From positions 124,001 to 188,000 of the forward strand of contig NZ_JAERQN010000010.1 in NCBI RefSeq assembly GCF_016805305.1: 64,000 bases of DNA, written 5' to 3'. Both the position numbers and the translations under genes were made by a program. Shown here piece after piece: positions 8,142-15,960 of the stretch; positions within the stretch are counted from its first letter, which is position 1; each line of letters begins with the position of its first letter. The DNA is from Falsiroseomonas ponticola (GTDB lineage: Bacteria > Pseudomonadota > Alphaproteobacteria > Acetobacterales > Acetobacteraceae). The notes beneath the pieces were generated by a model, which did no database searches, was not told where the DNA came from, and was given only the letters and a program-made list of their open reading frames with translations.

Positions 8142-8975
8142 ATGAGCTCCACCGACGCGCCGGCCGCGCCCGCGCAATCCTTCGGCGGCATGCAGGCGCG
8201 ATCCTCCGCCGCCATCAACCAGGCTTCCCGCATCTCGGTGCGCAACCTCGACTTCTTCTACGGGACGAACAAGGCGCTGAAGGGCGTGAACCTGGAACTG
8301 CCGGACCGGCAGGTGACGGGCATGATCGGGCCTTCCGGCTGCGGCAAGTCCACGCTGCTGCGCGTGCTGAACCGGATGTACAGCCTCTATCCCGGCCAGC
8401 GGGCGGAGGGCGAGGTGCTGATGGAGGGGCGCAACATGATCGCGCCCGATGTCGACCTGAACGAGCTGCGCTCCAAGGTCGGCATGGTGTTCCAGAAGCC
8501 CACGCCCTTCCCGATGACGATCTACGAGAACATCGCCTTCGGCATCCGGCTGCATGAGCGGCTGACCAAGTCCCAGATGGACGACCGGATCGAATGGGCG
8601 CTGTCCCGCGCCGCGATCTGGGGCGAGGTGAAGGACCGGCTGCAATCCAGCGCCATGGGGCTGTCGGGCGGGCAGCAGCAGCGGCTGTGCATCGCGCGCA
8701 CCATCGCGGTGCGGCCGGAGGTCATCCTGTTCGACGAGCCGACCAGCGCGCTCGACCCGATCTCCACCCTGAAGATCGAGGAGCTGATCGACGAGCTGAA
8801 GCGCGACTTCACCATCTGCATCGTGACCCACAACATGCAGCAGGCCGCGCGCTGCGCCGACCAGGTGGCCTTCTTCTACCTGGGCGAGCTGGTGGAGGTG
8901 GCGCCGGCCGCGCAGCTTTTCACGGCGCCGCGCGAACGCCGCACGCAGGAATACATCACCGGCCGCTTCGGCTGA
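8142..8975 (+). CDS. pstB: Phosphate ABC transporter ATP-binding protein PstB
   Basis: A 277-residue ATPase of the Pst importer. Walker A is GPSGCGKST, the Q-loop lies near GMVFQKPTPFPM, the signature is LSGGQQQRLCIAR, Walker B is VILFDEPTSALD and the H-loop is CIVTHNMQQAARC. The FQKPTPFPMTIYEN stretch is characteristic of PstB. ATG at 8142 is used; an alternative ATG at 8124 overlapping the pstA stop would add six residues and couple the two genes. Overlapping translation and gene order support the pstSCAB-phoU-phoB operon. Confidence 0.96.
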   Translation: MSSTDAPAAPAQSFGGMQARSSAAINQASRISVRNLDFFYGTNKALKGVNLELPDRQVTGMIGPSGCGKSTLLRVLNRMYSLYPGQRAEGEVLMEGRNMIAPDVDLNELRSKVGMVFQKPTPFPMTIYENIAFGIRLHERLTKSQMDDRIEWALSRAAIWGEVKDRLQSSAMGLSGGQQQRLCIARTIAVRPEVILFDEPTSALDPISTLKIEELIDELKRDFTICIVTHNMQQAARCADQVAFFYLGELVEVAPAAQLFTAPRERRTQEYITGRFG

Positions 8976-8991
8976 GCGGGAGGGCAGGATC

Positions 8992-9714
8992 ATGCCGATG
9001 GACAAGGGCGAGCATATCGTCCGCAGCTACGACGAACAGCTCCGCCGCCTGCGGGACATGGTGGCCCGCATGGGCGGCCTGGCGGAGCGCCAGGTGAATG
9101 ACGCGACGGTGGCGCTGACGCGGCGCGATGCCACGCTGGCGGCCGAGGTGATCGGCCGCGACGCGGCGCTCGACCAGCTGGAGCGGGAGATCGAGGCCTT
9201 CTGCATCCGCATCCTGGCGACGCGCCAGCCCATGGCGGGCGACCTCCGCTTCATCGTCGCGGCCATGAAGGTGGCGCACAACCTGGAGCGGATCGGGGAC
9301 TACGCCCGCAACGGCGCCAAGCGCAGCATCGTCATCTCCCAGCAGCCGACCATCGGCAGCCTGAACGGCTTCACCCGCATGGCGCGGCTGGTGCAGGAGA
9401 ACCTGAAGCTCGCCATCGATGCGCTGGTGAATGACGATGCGGAGGCCGCGCAGCGCGTCTGGGCGGCGGATGAGCCGGTGGACGATGTCTACAACGGCAT
9501 CTTCCGGGAGATGCTGACCTTCATGATGGAGGATCCGCGCAACATCACCGCGGCGACGCATCTGCTGTTCATCGCCAAGAACCTGGAACGCATCGGCGAC
9601 CACGCGACCAACATCGCGGAGACCGTGCATTACGCCGTGCGCGGCGACAGCCTGCCGGAGGACCGGCCCAAGGCCGATGCCTCCGCCTACGCCGTCGTCC
9701 GGCCACCCGAGTGA
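8992..9714 (+). CDS. phoU: Phosphate signalling protein PhoU
   Basis: A 240-residue all-helical protein with two PhoU repeats; it links the Pst transporter to the PhoR/PhoB two-component system and represses it when phosphate is plentiful. Each half carries the conserved metal-binding type motif: ARQPMAGDLRFIVAAMKVAHNLERIGDYA near residue 80 (shown in part: NLERIGDYARN) and NLERIGDHATNIAE near residue 200. A Shine-Dalgarno-like GGAGGG lies upstream. It ends just before phoB, whose start is 12 bp downstream. Confidence 0.95.
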   Translation: MPMDKGEHIVRSYDEQLRRLRDMVARMGGLAERQVNDATVALTRRDATLAAEVIGRDAALDQLEREIEAFCIRILATRQPMAGDLRFIVAAMKVAHNLERIGDYARNGAKRSIVISQQPTIGSLNGFTRMARLVQENLKLAIDALVNDDAEAAQRVWAADEPVDDVYNGIFREMLTFMMEDPRNITAATHLLFIAKNLERIGDHATNIAETVHYAVRGDSLPEDRPKADASAYAVVRPPE

Positions 9715-9725
9715 GGGAGACCGCC

Positions 9726-10439
9726 ATGCCCGACGCCCTTGGCAGCCTGGCCAAGCCCACCATCCTGGTGGTGGAGGACGAGGCGCCGCTGCTGACGCTG
9801 CTGCGCTACAACCTGGAGAAGCAGGGCTTCCGCGTGGAGGAAGCGACCGATGGGCAGGAAGCCCTGCTGCGCGTCGCGGAAGGCAAGCCGGACCTGATCC
9901 TGCTGGACTGGATGCTGCCGCAGCTCTCGGGCCTCGAGGTCTGCCGCCAGATCCGCCGGCGGCCGAACACGCGCGACCTGCCGATCATCATGGTGACGGC
10001 GCGCACCGAGGACCAGGACGCGGTGCGCGCGCTGGATACCGGCGCGGACGACTACATCGCCAAGCCCTATGTCATGGACGCGCTGCTGGCGCGCATCCGG
10101 GCGCTGCTGCGGCGATCCGGCGCGGTGCCGGTGAAGGGGCGCCTGACCTATGCCGACCTGGTCATGGACCAGGACGCGCATCGCGTGACGCGCGGCAACC
10201 GGTCCCTGCATCTCGGCCCGACCGAATACCGGCTGCTGGAGTTCTTCCTGAGCCATCCCGGCCGCGTCTTCACCCGCGAACAGCTGCTGGACGCCGTCTG
10301 GGGCCGCGACATCCATGTGGAGCCGCGCACGGTGGACGTGCATATCCGGCGCCTGCGCAAGGCGGTGAACGGGGAGGGGGAGGCGGACATCATCCGCACC
10401 GTCCGCTCCGCCGGCTATGCGCTGGATGTGGAGGAATAG
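9726..10439 (+). CDS. phoB: Phosphate regulon response regulator PhoB
   Basis: A 237-residue OmpR/PhoB-type response regulator. The receiver domain (to about residue 125) has VVEDE, the phospho-acceptor in LILLDWMLPQLSG, a Thr in MVTARTE and the Lys in YIAKPY. The C-terminal winged helix spans about 140-237, with PTEYRLLEFFLSHPGRVFTR and the recognition region RTVDVHIRRLRKAV. The ATG at 9726 has GAGGGAG seven bases upstream; the longer GTG start overlapping phoU is less likely. It should bind the Pho box upstream of pstS. The partner kinase phoR is not in this window. Confidence 0.94.
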   Translation: MPDALGSLAKPTILVVEDEAPLLTLLRYNLEKQGFRVEEATDGQEALLRVAEGKPDLILLDWMLPQLSGLEVCRQIRRRPNTRDLPIIMVTARTEDQDAVRALDTGADDYIAKPYVMDALLARIRALLRRSGAVPVKGRLTYADLVMDQDAHRVTRGNRSLHLGPTEYRLLEFFLSHPGRVFTREQLLDAVWGRDIHVEPRTVDVHIRRLRKAVNGEGEADIIRTVRSAGYALDVEE

Positions 10440-10446
10440 GAATGGC

Positions 10447-10486
10447 GGACCGGTCGCTTGACCGGTCCGAGCGCCCGAATGGGCGC
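10447..10486. terminator. Terminator region after phoB
   Basis: Two adjacent hairpins follow phoB: a perfect 9-bp stem GGACCGGTC/GACCGGTCC with a GCTT loop (10447-10468), then a 6-bp stem with a GAAT loop (10471-10486) followed shortly by TTTT at 10493. A third short hairpin, CGTGCC-TTC-GGCACG, lies at 10512-10526. They sit between convergent phoB and the next minus-strand gene and probably end the pst operon. Confidence 0.65.
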
Positions 10487-10574
10487 CGCCGCTTTTGCGT
10501 CACGCCGCAGGCGTGCCTTCGGCACGACGCGTCTGAGGGGCCCGAAGCGGTCACGCGCGGGGCCATTGCAAAGC

Positions 10575-11645
10575 TCACGGCTCGTCCGGTGCGCGGTAGA
10601 GGGAGGTGAGGGCCAGGCGGCGCAGCGTGTTGCGGGCCAGGGCCTCGATCTCCCGCCGGTCGGTGGTATCGGGGTCCACCGTCATCCAGGCCGCGGACAG
10701 GCGGCGCCAGAAGACGGAGATGTCGAGCAGCCGGTCGCGATAGCCATCCTGTTCCAGGATGAGGCGCGTCGGCGCTTCCAGCGGCAGGGGGCGGCGCATC
10801 GCCTCCTCCGCCGCCGCGGTGATGGCGGCGCTGGCCTTTCGCGGGCGGCTGATCTGCGGCAGCAGATTGTCCATGGCGCGGGTCAGCAGGCCGCCGCCCA
10901 CCCAGCCGCGATCGGCGCCGAGCGTCTGGCGCGTGCGGATGACCACCTTCTCCATCGCCGCGTAGTCGGGCTGCGCGGCGGCGGTGGCCAGCACGCGGGC
11001 ATGGGCATTGGCCAGGCGCTGCAGGCGGCGCGCCAGCGGCGCCACCGTCGCCATGGGGAAGCCGAAGCGGGTGATGCAGCGGGCGACCGCGGCCTCGAAC
11101 ATCCCGGGGCCGGGGGGGACGCGGCGCATCGCCTCCGCCAGCGCCTGCCCTTCCTCCCCGGCCTGGCCGGCGAGCCGTTCGACCATGGCGGTGGTGGCGG
11201 CGTAGAGGTGGTGCTCCTCCGGCACCTCCTCCTCCTCATCCAGCAGGGGGCCGGGCAGGGGGTCCCCGGGGATGATGCGTTCCACGCAGCGCAGCGCGGC
11301 CGGCACCAGGCGCAGCAGGCGGAAATCGCGGCTGCCGGGGGCGAGGTCGAAGAGCTGGTGCGCCGTCTCGATATCCACCAGCAGGCGGAGATGGGCGAAG
11401 GACCGCACCACGGCGATGCCGCCGCTGGCATCGCGTTCGAATCCGAGCCCGGCTTCGTGCATCCAGGGGGCGTGGAAGGTGAAATGCGTGGGGGGCCAGA
11501 CCTCCCCGGCCTCGGCGCCGGGGAAGGCCACGGGGTCGAAATGCCGCGGGTCCGGCAGCGCCGGCCGCGATGGCATGGCGACGGCGCCAGGGGCCTCGGC
11601 GGCCGTGGCGTGGGAGACCGGCAGGGGGCTGGCTTGATCGGGCAC
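10575..11645 (-). CDS. Hypothetical protein, family not recognised
   Basis: A 356-residue protein I cannot assign. It begins with a Pro/Ala-rich tail, followed by a mixed domain (PPTHFTFHAPWMHEAGLGF, about residue 50) and a largely helical, Arg/Ala-rich remainder. A short acidic run (LLDEEEEVPEEHH) lies near residue 140. No signal peptide or membrane segment is evident, so it is probably cytoplasmic. The start appears to be GTG with no strong ribosome-binding site; a later start is possible. The gene is monocistronic, divergent from the OmpA-like lipoprotein (163-bp gap). Codon use matches neighbours. Confidence 0.6.
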   Translation of the reverse strand: MPDQASPLPVSHATAAEAPGAVAMPSRPALPDPRHFDPVAFPGAEAGEVWPPTHFTFHAPWMHEAGLGFERDASGGIAVVRSFAHLRLLVDIETAHQLFDLAPGSRDFRLLRLVPAALRCVERIIPGDPLPGPLLDEEEEVPEEHHLYAATTAMVERLAGQAGEEGQALAEAMRRVPPGPGMFEAAVARCITRFGFPMATVAPLARRLQRLANAHARVLATAAAQPDYAAMEKVVIRTRQTLGADRGWVGGGLLTRAMDNLLPQISRPRKASAAITAAAEEAMRRPLPLEAPTRLILEQDGYRDRLLDISVFWRRLSAAWMTVDPDTTDRREIEALARNTLRRLALTSLYRAPDEP

Positions 11646-11808
11646 GGTCGCAAGATGCGGGACGGAAGGTTAACGGAAGGTGGCGACACAACCGGAATGC
11701 GAGTGGCGTTTCCGTGTGGTCGAAAACGCCCCGGCCGGGCGCCCCGTGATTGACGGGCGGCGGGCGCCGGGTGACCAATGCGGCAACACACCTGGGGAGC
11801 CTTGTTCC

Positions 11809-12222
11809 ATGAATCGCCGTGGCTTCGGCCTTGCTGCCCTTCTCGTCCTGCCCCTGGTGGCCGCCTGCGCGCCGGCCGATCCGATGGGCGCGCAACTGGC
11901 CGCGCAGCCCGTCCGCGTGGTGTTCTTCGAGGATGACAGCATCGGGCTGAGCGACGAGGCCAAGTCCGTGATCCAGGACGCGGTGGCGGTGGCGCGGCGC
12001 TATCCGGGCACGCCGGTGCGGGTGCTCGGCTTCTCCGCGCCCGAGCCCGGCCTGGCGCCGACCGTGGCGCTGTCCCGCGCCCGGGCGGAGCGGGTGGTGA
12101 ACGAGATGGTGGCCGCCGGCGTGCCGCGCGCGCAGATCACCCAGCAGGGCCGCGGCGCCGTCGCCTTCGATGCCGCGCCGGTGCAGAGCCGCCGCGTCGA
12201 GATCCATATCGGGCCGAACTGA
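11809..12222 (+). CDS. OmpA-like peptidoglycan-associated lipoprotein
   Basis: A 137-residue outer-membrane lipoprotein. The signal MNRRGFGLAALLVLPLVAAC ends in a lipobox (V-A-A-C) with Cys at residue 20, and the mature part is a short OmpA/Pal-type domain: an AKSVIQDAVAVARRYPGTPV helix-strand, LSRARAERVVNEMVAAGV and a terminal RRVEIHIG. In this family the domain binds meso-diaminopimelate of the cell wall. The start at 11809 is fixed by the signal sequence; longer upstream in-frame reading is not coding-like. It is a single gene before recQ. Confidence 0.8.
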   Translation: MNRRGFGLAALLVLPLVAACAPADPMGAQLAAQPVRVVFFEDDSIGLSDEAKSVIQDAVAVARRYPGTPVRVLGFSAPEPGLAPTVALSRARAERVVNEMVAAGVPRAQITQQGRGAVAFDAAPVQSRRVEIHIGPN

Positions 12223-12412
12223 GGCCGCCGGCGGCGGCGGGCCGGGATGCGGGGCATGGCCCTGTATGCCGGGCGTGGCGCATCGGCCATGGGCCCTGGT
12301 GGCGGCCTCGGCCGCCGCCTTGCCATGGTGGCCTGCGGCGGATCCGCGCCGGCCACCGATCCGCGCGCGGATCGGAAGCTGACGAAGCGCCCCCGGCATG
12401 GCAGAGGATGCC

Positions 12413-14281
12413 ATGCCCGATGACGGCCGATTCCCCCCCGTAACCAGACCGCCCATGGAAGCCAGCACGGACCCGGTGGAGGTCCTTTCGCGCGTCTTCG
12501 GCCATCCCGGCTTCCGCGGGCGGCAGGAGGAGGTGGTGCGCCATGTCGCGGGCGGCGGCTCCGGCCTGGTGCTGATGCCGACGGGCGGGGGCAAGTCGCT
12601 CTGCTTCCAGGTGCCGGCGCTCTGCCGGGAAGGGGTGGGGGTGGTCGTCTCGCCCCTCATCGCGCTGATGGAGGACCAGGTCGCGGCGCTGCGGCAGCAG
12701 GGCGTGGCGGCGGCCGCGCTGCATTCCGACCTGCCGGAGGGCGAGGCCCGCACCGTGCTGCGGGACCTGCATGCGGGCGACCTGAAGCTGCTCTACGTCT
12801 CCCCCGAAAGGCTGGTGCTGGAGGGGATGCTGGCGCGGCTGGAGGAGCTGCCCATCGCGCTCTTCGCGGTGGATGAGGCGCATTGCGTCAGCCAGTGGGG
12901 GCATCACTTCCGCCCCGAATATCGCGGGCTCGGCGTGCTGTCGGACCGCTTCCCGCGCACGCCGCGGCTCGCCCTGACGGCGACGGCGGACCAGCGGACG
13001 GTGGAGGATATCCGCCGGCAGCTCGGCCTGCAGGACGACCCCGTGTTCCGCGGCGGCTTCGACCGGCCGAACATCCGGATCGAGGCCGTGCCGCGGGAGC
13101 AGGAGCGCGCGCAGCTGCGCGCCCTGCTGCGGGAGGAAGCCGGCCCCAAGGGCAGCATGGTCGGCGCCGGCATCGTCTATTGCGGCACCCGCAACAAGAC
13201 CGAGCAGACGGCGGAATGGCTGCGGGCCGACGGCTTCGATGCGCTGGCCTTCCATGCCGGGATGGATGGGGAGGCGAAGCGGGACGCGCATCGCCGCTTC
13301 GCGCGCGGCGACAGCGTGGTGATGTGCGCGACCATCGCCTTCGGCATGGGGATCGACCGGCCGGATGTGCGCTGGGTGGTGCATCTGGACCTGCCGAAAT
13401 CGCCGGAATCCTGGTACCAGGAGATCGGCCGCGCGGGGCGCGACGGGCTGCCGGCGCGCGCCCTGCTGCTGTACGGCGCGGGCGACATCGCGCTGGCCCG
13501 CCACCGGATCGAGGAAAGCCCGGCGGCGCCGGAGCAGAAGCGGATCGAGCGCCAGCGCCTGGACGCCATGGTCGCGATCGCGGAGGCCGCGACCTGCCGC
13601 CGCCAGATCCTGCTGCGCTGCTTCGGGGAGGATGACATCCCGCCCTGCGGCAATTGCGATGTGTGCCTCAGCCCGCCGCGGCTGTTCGACGGCACGGTGG
13701 CGGCGCAGAAGATGCTCTCCGCCGTGCTGCGCACGGGGCGGCGCTTCGGCGTGGGGCATGTGGTGGACGTGCTGCGCGGGAAGATGACGGAGAAGGTGGC
13801 GCAGTTCGCGCATGACCGGCTGCCGACCTTCGGCGTCGGCAAGGACCTGTCCGAATTCGCCTGGCGCGGCGTGGCGCGGCAGCTGGTGGCGCGCGGCGCG
13901 CTGGACGTGGCGGTGGAGAACCATGGGGAACTGGTGCCGACCGATGCGGCGCGGCCGATCCTGAAGGGGGAGGAGAAGGTGCTGCTGCGGGAGGAGGTGC
14001 TGCGCGCCGGCACCGCGCCGGCGGGCCGCGCCAGCCCGCGCGGCGGCGGCGGCGCCCCCCTGGGCGACCGGGTGTTCGAGGCGCTGCGCGACTGGCGGCG
14101 GGGCGAGGCGCAGGCGCAGCAGGTGCCGGCCTATGTCATCTTCCAGGACCGGACATTGGCGGAGATCGCGCAGGCGCGGCCGCGCAGCCTGGACCAGCTG
14201 GCGGCGATCCCGGGGGTGGGGCGGACCAAGCTGGACCGCTACGGGGACGAGGTGCTGCGGGTGCTGCGGGGGTGTGACTGA
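12413..14281 (+). CDS. recQ: ATP-dependent DNA helicase RecQ
   Basis: A 622-residue superfamily-2 3'-5' DNA helicase for recombination and repair. Visible: Walker A PTGGGKS, motif II DEAHCVSQW, the aromatic-rich loop GHHFRPEY, motif VI QEIGRAGRDG, a zinc-binding Cys cluster (CRRQILLRC then CGNCDVC), winged helix, and a C-terminal HRDC domain (about residues 540-620). The aromatic-rich loop has His where GHDFRPEY normally has Asp. The start at 12413 has AGAGGA five bases upstream; starts 15 bases earlier or 42 bases later are possible. It converges on a Bug gene across two large hairpins. Confidence 0.95.
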   Translation: MPDDGRFPPVTRPPMEASTDPVEVLSRVFGHPGFRGRQEEVVRHVAGGGSGLVLMPTGGGKSLCFQVPALCREGVGVVVSPLIALMEDQVAALRQQGVAAAALHSDLPEGEARTVLRDLHAGDLKLLYVSPERLVLEGMLARLEELPIALFAVDEAHCVSQWGHHFRPEYRGLGVLSDRFPRTPRLALTATADQRTVEDIRRQLGLQDDPVFRGGFDRPNIRIEAVPREQERAQLRALLREEAGPKGSMVGAGIVYCGTRNKTEQTAEWLRADGFDALAFHAGMDGEAKRDAHRRFARGDSVVMCATIAFGMGIDRPDVRWVVHLDLPKSPESWYQEIGRAGRDGLPARALLLYGAGDIALARHRIEESPAAPEQKRIERQRLDAMVAIAEAATCRRQILLRCFGEDDIPPCGNCDVCLSPPRLFDGTVAAQKMLSAVLRTGRRFGVGHVVDVLRGKMTEKVAQFAHDRLPTFGVGKDLSEFAWRGVARQLVARGALDVAVENHGELVPTDAARPILKGEEKVLLREEVLRAGTAPAGRASPRGGGGAPLGDRVFEALRDWRRGEAQAQQVPAYVIFQDRTLAEIAQARPRSLDQLAAIPGVGRTKLDRYGDEVLRVLRGCD

Positions 14282-14381
14282 AGCACTATCCGATCAGGCT
14301 GAATCAGCTTGATCGGATTTCGTGCTTCAGAAGCAATAACTTTCAGAGCACGAGATCCGTCCAACTGGACGGATCGTGCTC
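14279..14381. repeat. Pair of long intergenic palindromes
   Basis: Two stem-loops lie side by side between convergent recQ and the Bug gene. The first (14279-14329) pairs TGAAGCAC with GTGCTTCA, TCCGATCA with TGATCGGA, and GCTG with CAGC around an AAT loop; it includes the recQ stop codon. The second (14346-14381) pairs GAGCACG with CGTGCTC and ATCCGTCC with GGACGGAT around AACT. The arms share a GCAC..ATCCG core, so they look related. They may serve as a bidirectional terminator. Confidence 0.8.
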
Positions 14382-14384
14382 CGG

Positions 14385-15362
14385 CTACTCCGCCTTGATG
14401 CCCCTGCTGCGGATCACGGCCAGCCAGCGGCGCCTCTCGCTGGCGAGAAACGGACGAAACTCCTCGGGCGTCATGACCTTCGGGAAGACCGCGCCGGCGC
14501 GGAGCTGGGCGATGAGGTCGGGCTGGCGCATCGCCTCCGCGATGCCCTGGTGCAGGCGCTGGACGATCTCCTCCGGCGTGCCGGCGGGGGCGAACATGGC
14601 CAGCAGGGTCGTGCCCTCGAAGCCCGGCAGCGCGGCTTCGGCGATGGTCGGGATCTCCGGGGCCAGCGGGCTGCGCTCCGCGCTGGTGACGGCGGCGCCG
14701 ATGACGTCGCCGTTGCGGATCAGGGGCAGCGCCGTCACCGCCTCCACGAAGGCCATCTCGACCTCCCCGGTGATGACGGCCTGCACGGCGGGGGCGCCGC
14801 CGCGATAGGTGACGTTCTCCACCTGGATGCCGGCCCCTTCCAGGAAGAGCTCCGTGATGATGTGGGCGGAGCCGCCGGCGCCGGAGGAGGCGTAGCTGAG
14901 GCGGCCCGGCGCCGCCTTGGCACGCGCGATGAGCGCGGCGGTGTCGCGCATCCCGTGCTTCGGGCTCAGGCAGAGGAAGAGGGAGGAGGTGCTGACGGAG
15001 CCGAGGGGAGTGAAATTGGCTTCCTCGTCATAGCCGCGCTGGGGGTAGAGGTGGCCCGACATGGAATAGGTGCCGCTGCCCGCGAAGAGCAGCGTGTAGC
15101 CATCGGGGCGGGAGCGGGCGACATGGGCGGAGCCGATGGTGCCGCTGGCGCCGGGGCGGTTTTCCACCACGAAGCTGCCGCCGAGGATGCGGCCCAGCTG
15201 CTGCGCGACCAGGCGGGCGACGGTATCGGTGGAACCGCCGGGCGCGAAGGAGACAACGATGGAAACGGGGCGCGTGCCGGGATAGGGCGCCTGGGCGCGG
15301 GTCGCCGCGGGCAGCAGGGCGAGCGTGGCCGCGCCGAGGCTGCGGCGGGTGAGGTTGTGCAT
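14385..15362 (-). CDS. Bug/TctC-family tripartite tricarboxylate receptor
   Basis: A 325-residue periplasmic binding protein of the Bug family, which captures carboxylates. The N-terminus has a Tat-like export signal (LTRRSLGAATLALLPAATRA, cut before QAPYP). Family motifs include VSFAPGGSTDTVARLVAQQL, VVENRPGASGTIG, a central RGGAPAVQAVITGEVEMAF segment and a C-terminal FAPAGTPEEIVQRLH. No TctA/TctB permease gene is adjacent, as usual for orphan Bug receptors. Substrate unknown. One of three Bug proteins in this window. Confidence 0.93.
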   Translation of the reverse strand: MHNLTRRSLGAATLALLPAATRAQAPYPGTRPVSIVVSFAPGGSTDTVARLVAQQLGRILGGSFVVENRPGASGTIGSAHVARSRPDGYTLLFAGSGTYSMSGHLYPQRGYDEEANFTPLGSVSTSSLFLCLSPKHGMRDTAALIARAKAAPGRLSYASSGAGGSAHIITELFLEGAGIQVENVTYRGGAPAVQAVITGEVEMAFVEAVTALPLIRNGDVIGAAVTSAERSPLAPEIPTIAEAALPGFEGTTLLAMFAPAGTPEEIVQRLHQGIAEAMRQPDLIAQLRAGAVFPKVMTPEEFRPFLASERRRWLAVIRSRGIKAE

Positions 15363-15427
15363 GACGTTTCCCCCGTGATGGCCCGGATGGTAGGGGCGGC
15401 GGCGAGGGGGCTCAATCCGGGGGCGGG

Positions 15428-15793
15428 ATGGATCGGCTGAGGGGATGGGCGCGGGCGCTGAAGCGGCAGGCGATCCTGCTGTGGCTGGCGGCGCGCGATG
15501 CGCGGGTGCCCTGGGCGGCGCGGCTGCTGGCGGCGGGGATCGCGGCCTATGCCTTCTCCCCGATCGACCTGATCCCGGATGTCATCCCGGTGCTGGGGCT
15601 GCTGGATGAGTTGCTGCTGCTGCCCGGCCTGGTGTGGCTGGTGCTGCGGATGATCCCGCCGGGGCTGAAGGCGGAGCTTTCGGCGCGGGCCACCGCCCTT
15701 GCCGAGCGGCCGGTGAGCCGGGCGGGGGCGGTGGCGGTGGTGGCGCTGTGGGCCGTGGCGCTGGGCCTGGCGGCCTGGTGGTGGCTGGGCTAA
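15428..15793 (+). CDS. YkvA family (DUF1232) membrane protein
   Basis: A 121-residue protein with the DUF1232/YkvA signature: AYAFSPIDLIPDVIPVLGLL followed by D-E-L and LLPGLVWLVLRMIPP. A C-terminal hydrophobic segment (VAVVALWAVALGLAAWWWLG) should anchor it in the membrane. The molecular role of this family is not established. The stop codon TAA overlaps the left end of the 163-bp palindromic element. It starts 65 bp from the divergent Bug gene. Confidence 0.85.
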   Translation: MDRLRGWARALKRQAILLWLAARDARVPWAARLLAAGIAAYAFSPIDLIPDVIPVLGLLDELLLLPGLVWLVLRMIPPGLKAELSARATALAERPVSRAGAVAVVALWAVALGLAAWWWLG

Positions 15794-15955
15794 GTGACCG
15801 TTTGAGAACACTGGCGGGTCGGTTTCGCTGGGCTTTTCCGCCCCTGGTGCGTCTCCGGACTTGCCGATGCAACCAGCATCGGCCGCGCCCGGCTCCTGCC
15901 AGGGCCGAAAAATCCCTCGCGAACCCTCAGCCGCCAGCATTCTCAAACGGTCACT
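15793..15955. repeat. 163-bp full-length palindromic (MITE-like) element
   Basis: The ends are perfect 16-bp inverted repeats (AGTGACCGTTTGAGAA at 15793-15808, its complement at 15940-15955), extending to about 27 bp with three mismatches. The interior is also palindromic: CCCTGG and CCAGGG arms flank the centre, whose tip is GCCGATGC-AACCA-GCATCGGC (15863-15883). The centre of symmetry (15873) coincides with the midpoint. CTAAG occurs across both borders (15790-15794 and 15954-15958), possibly a target duplication. It contains no ORF worth calling and separates convergent genes. Confidence 0.85.
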
Positions 15956-15960
15956 AAGGC

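Noticed and set aside
12256..12415. Short plus-strand ORF between the lipoprotein and recQ
   Set aside because: No ribosome-binding site, no family and it runs into the recQ start in another frame.
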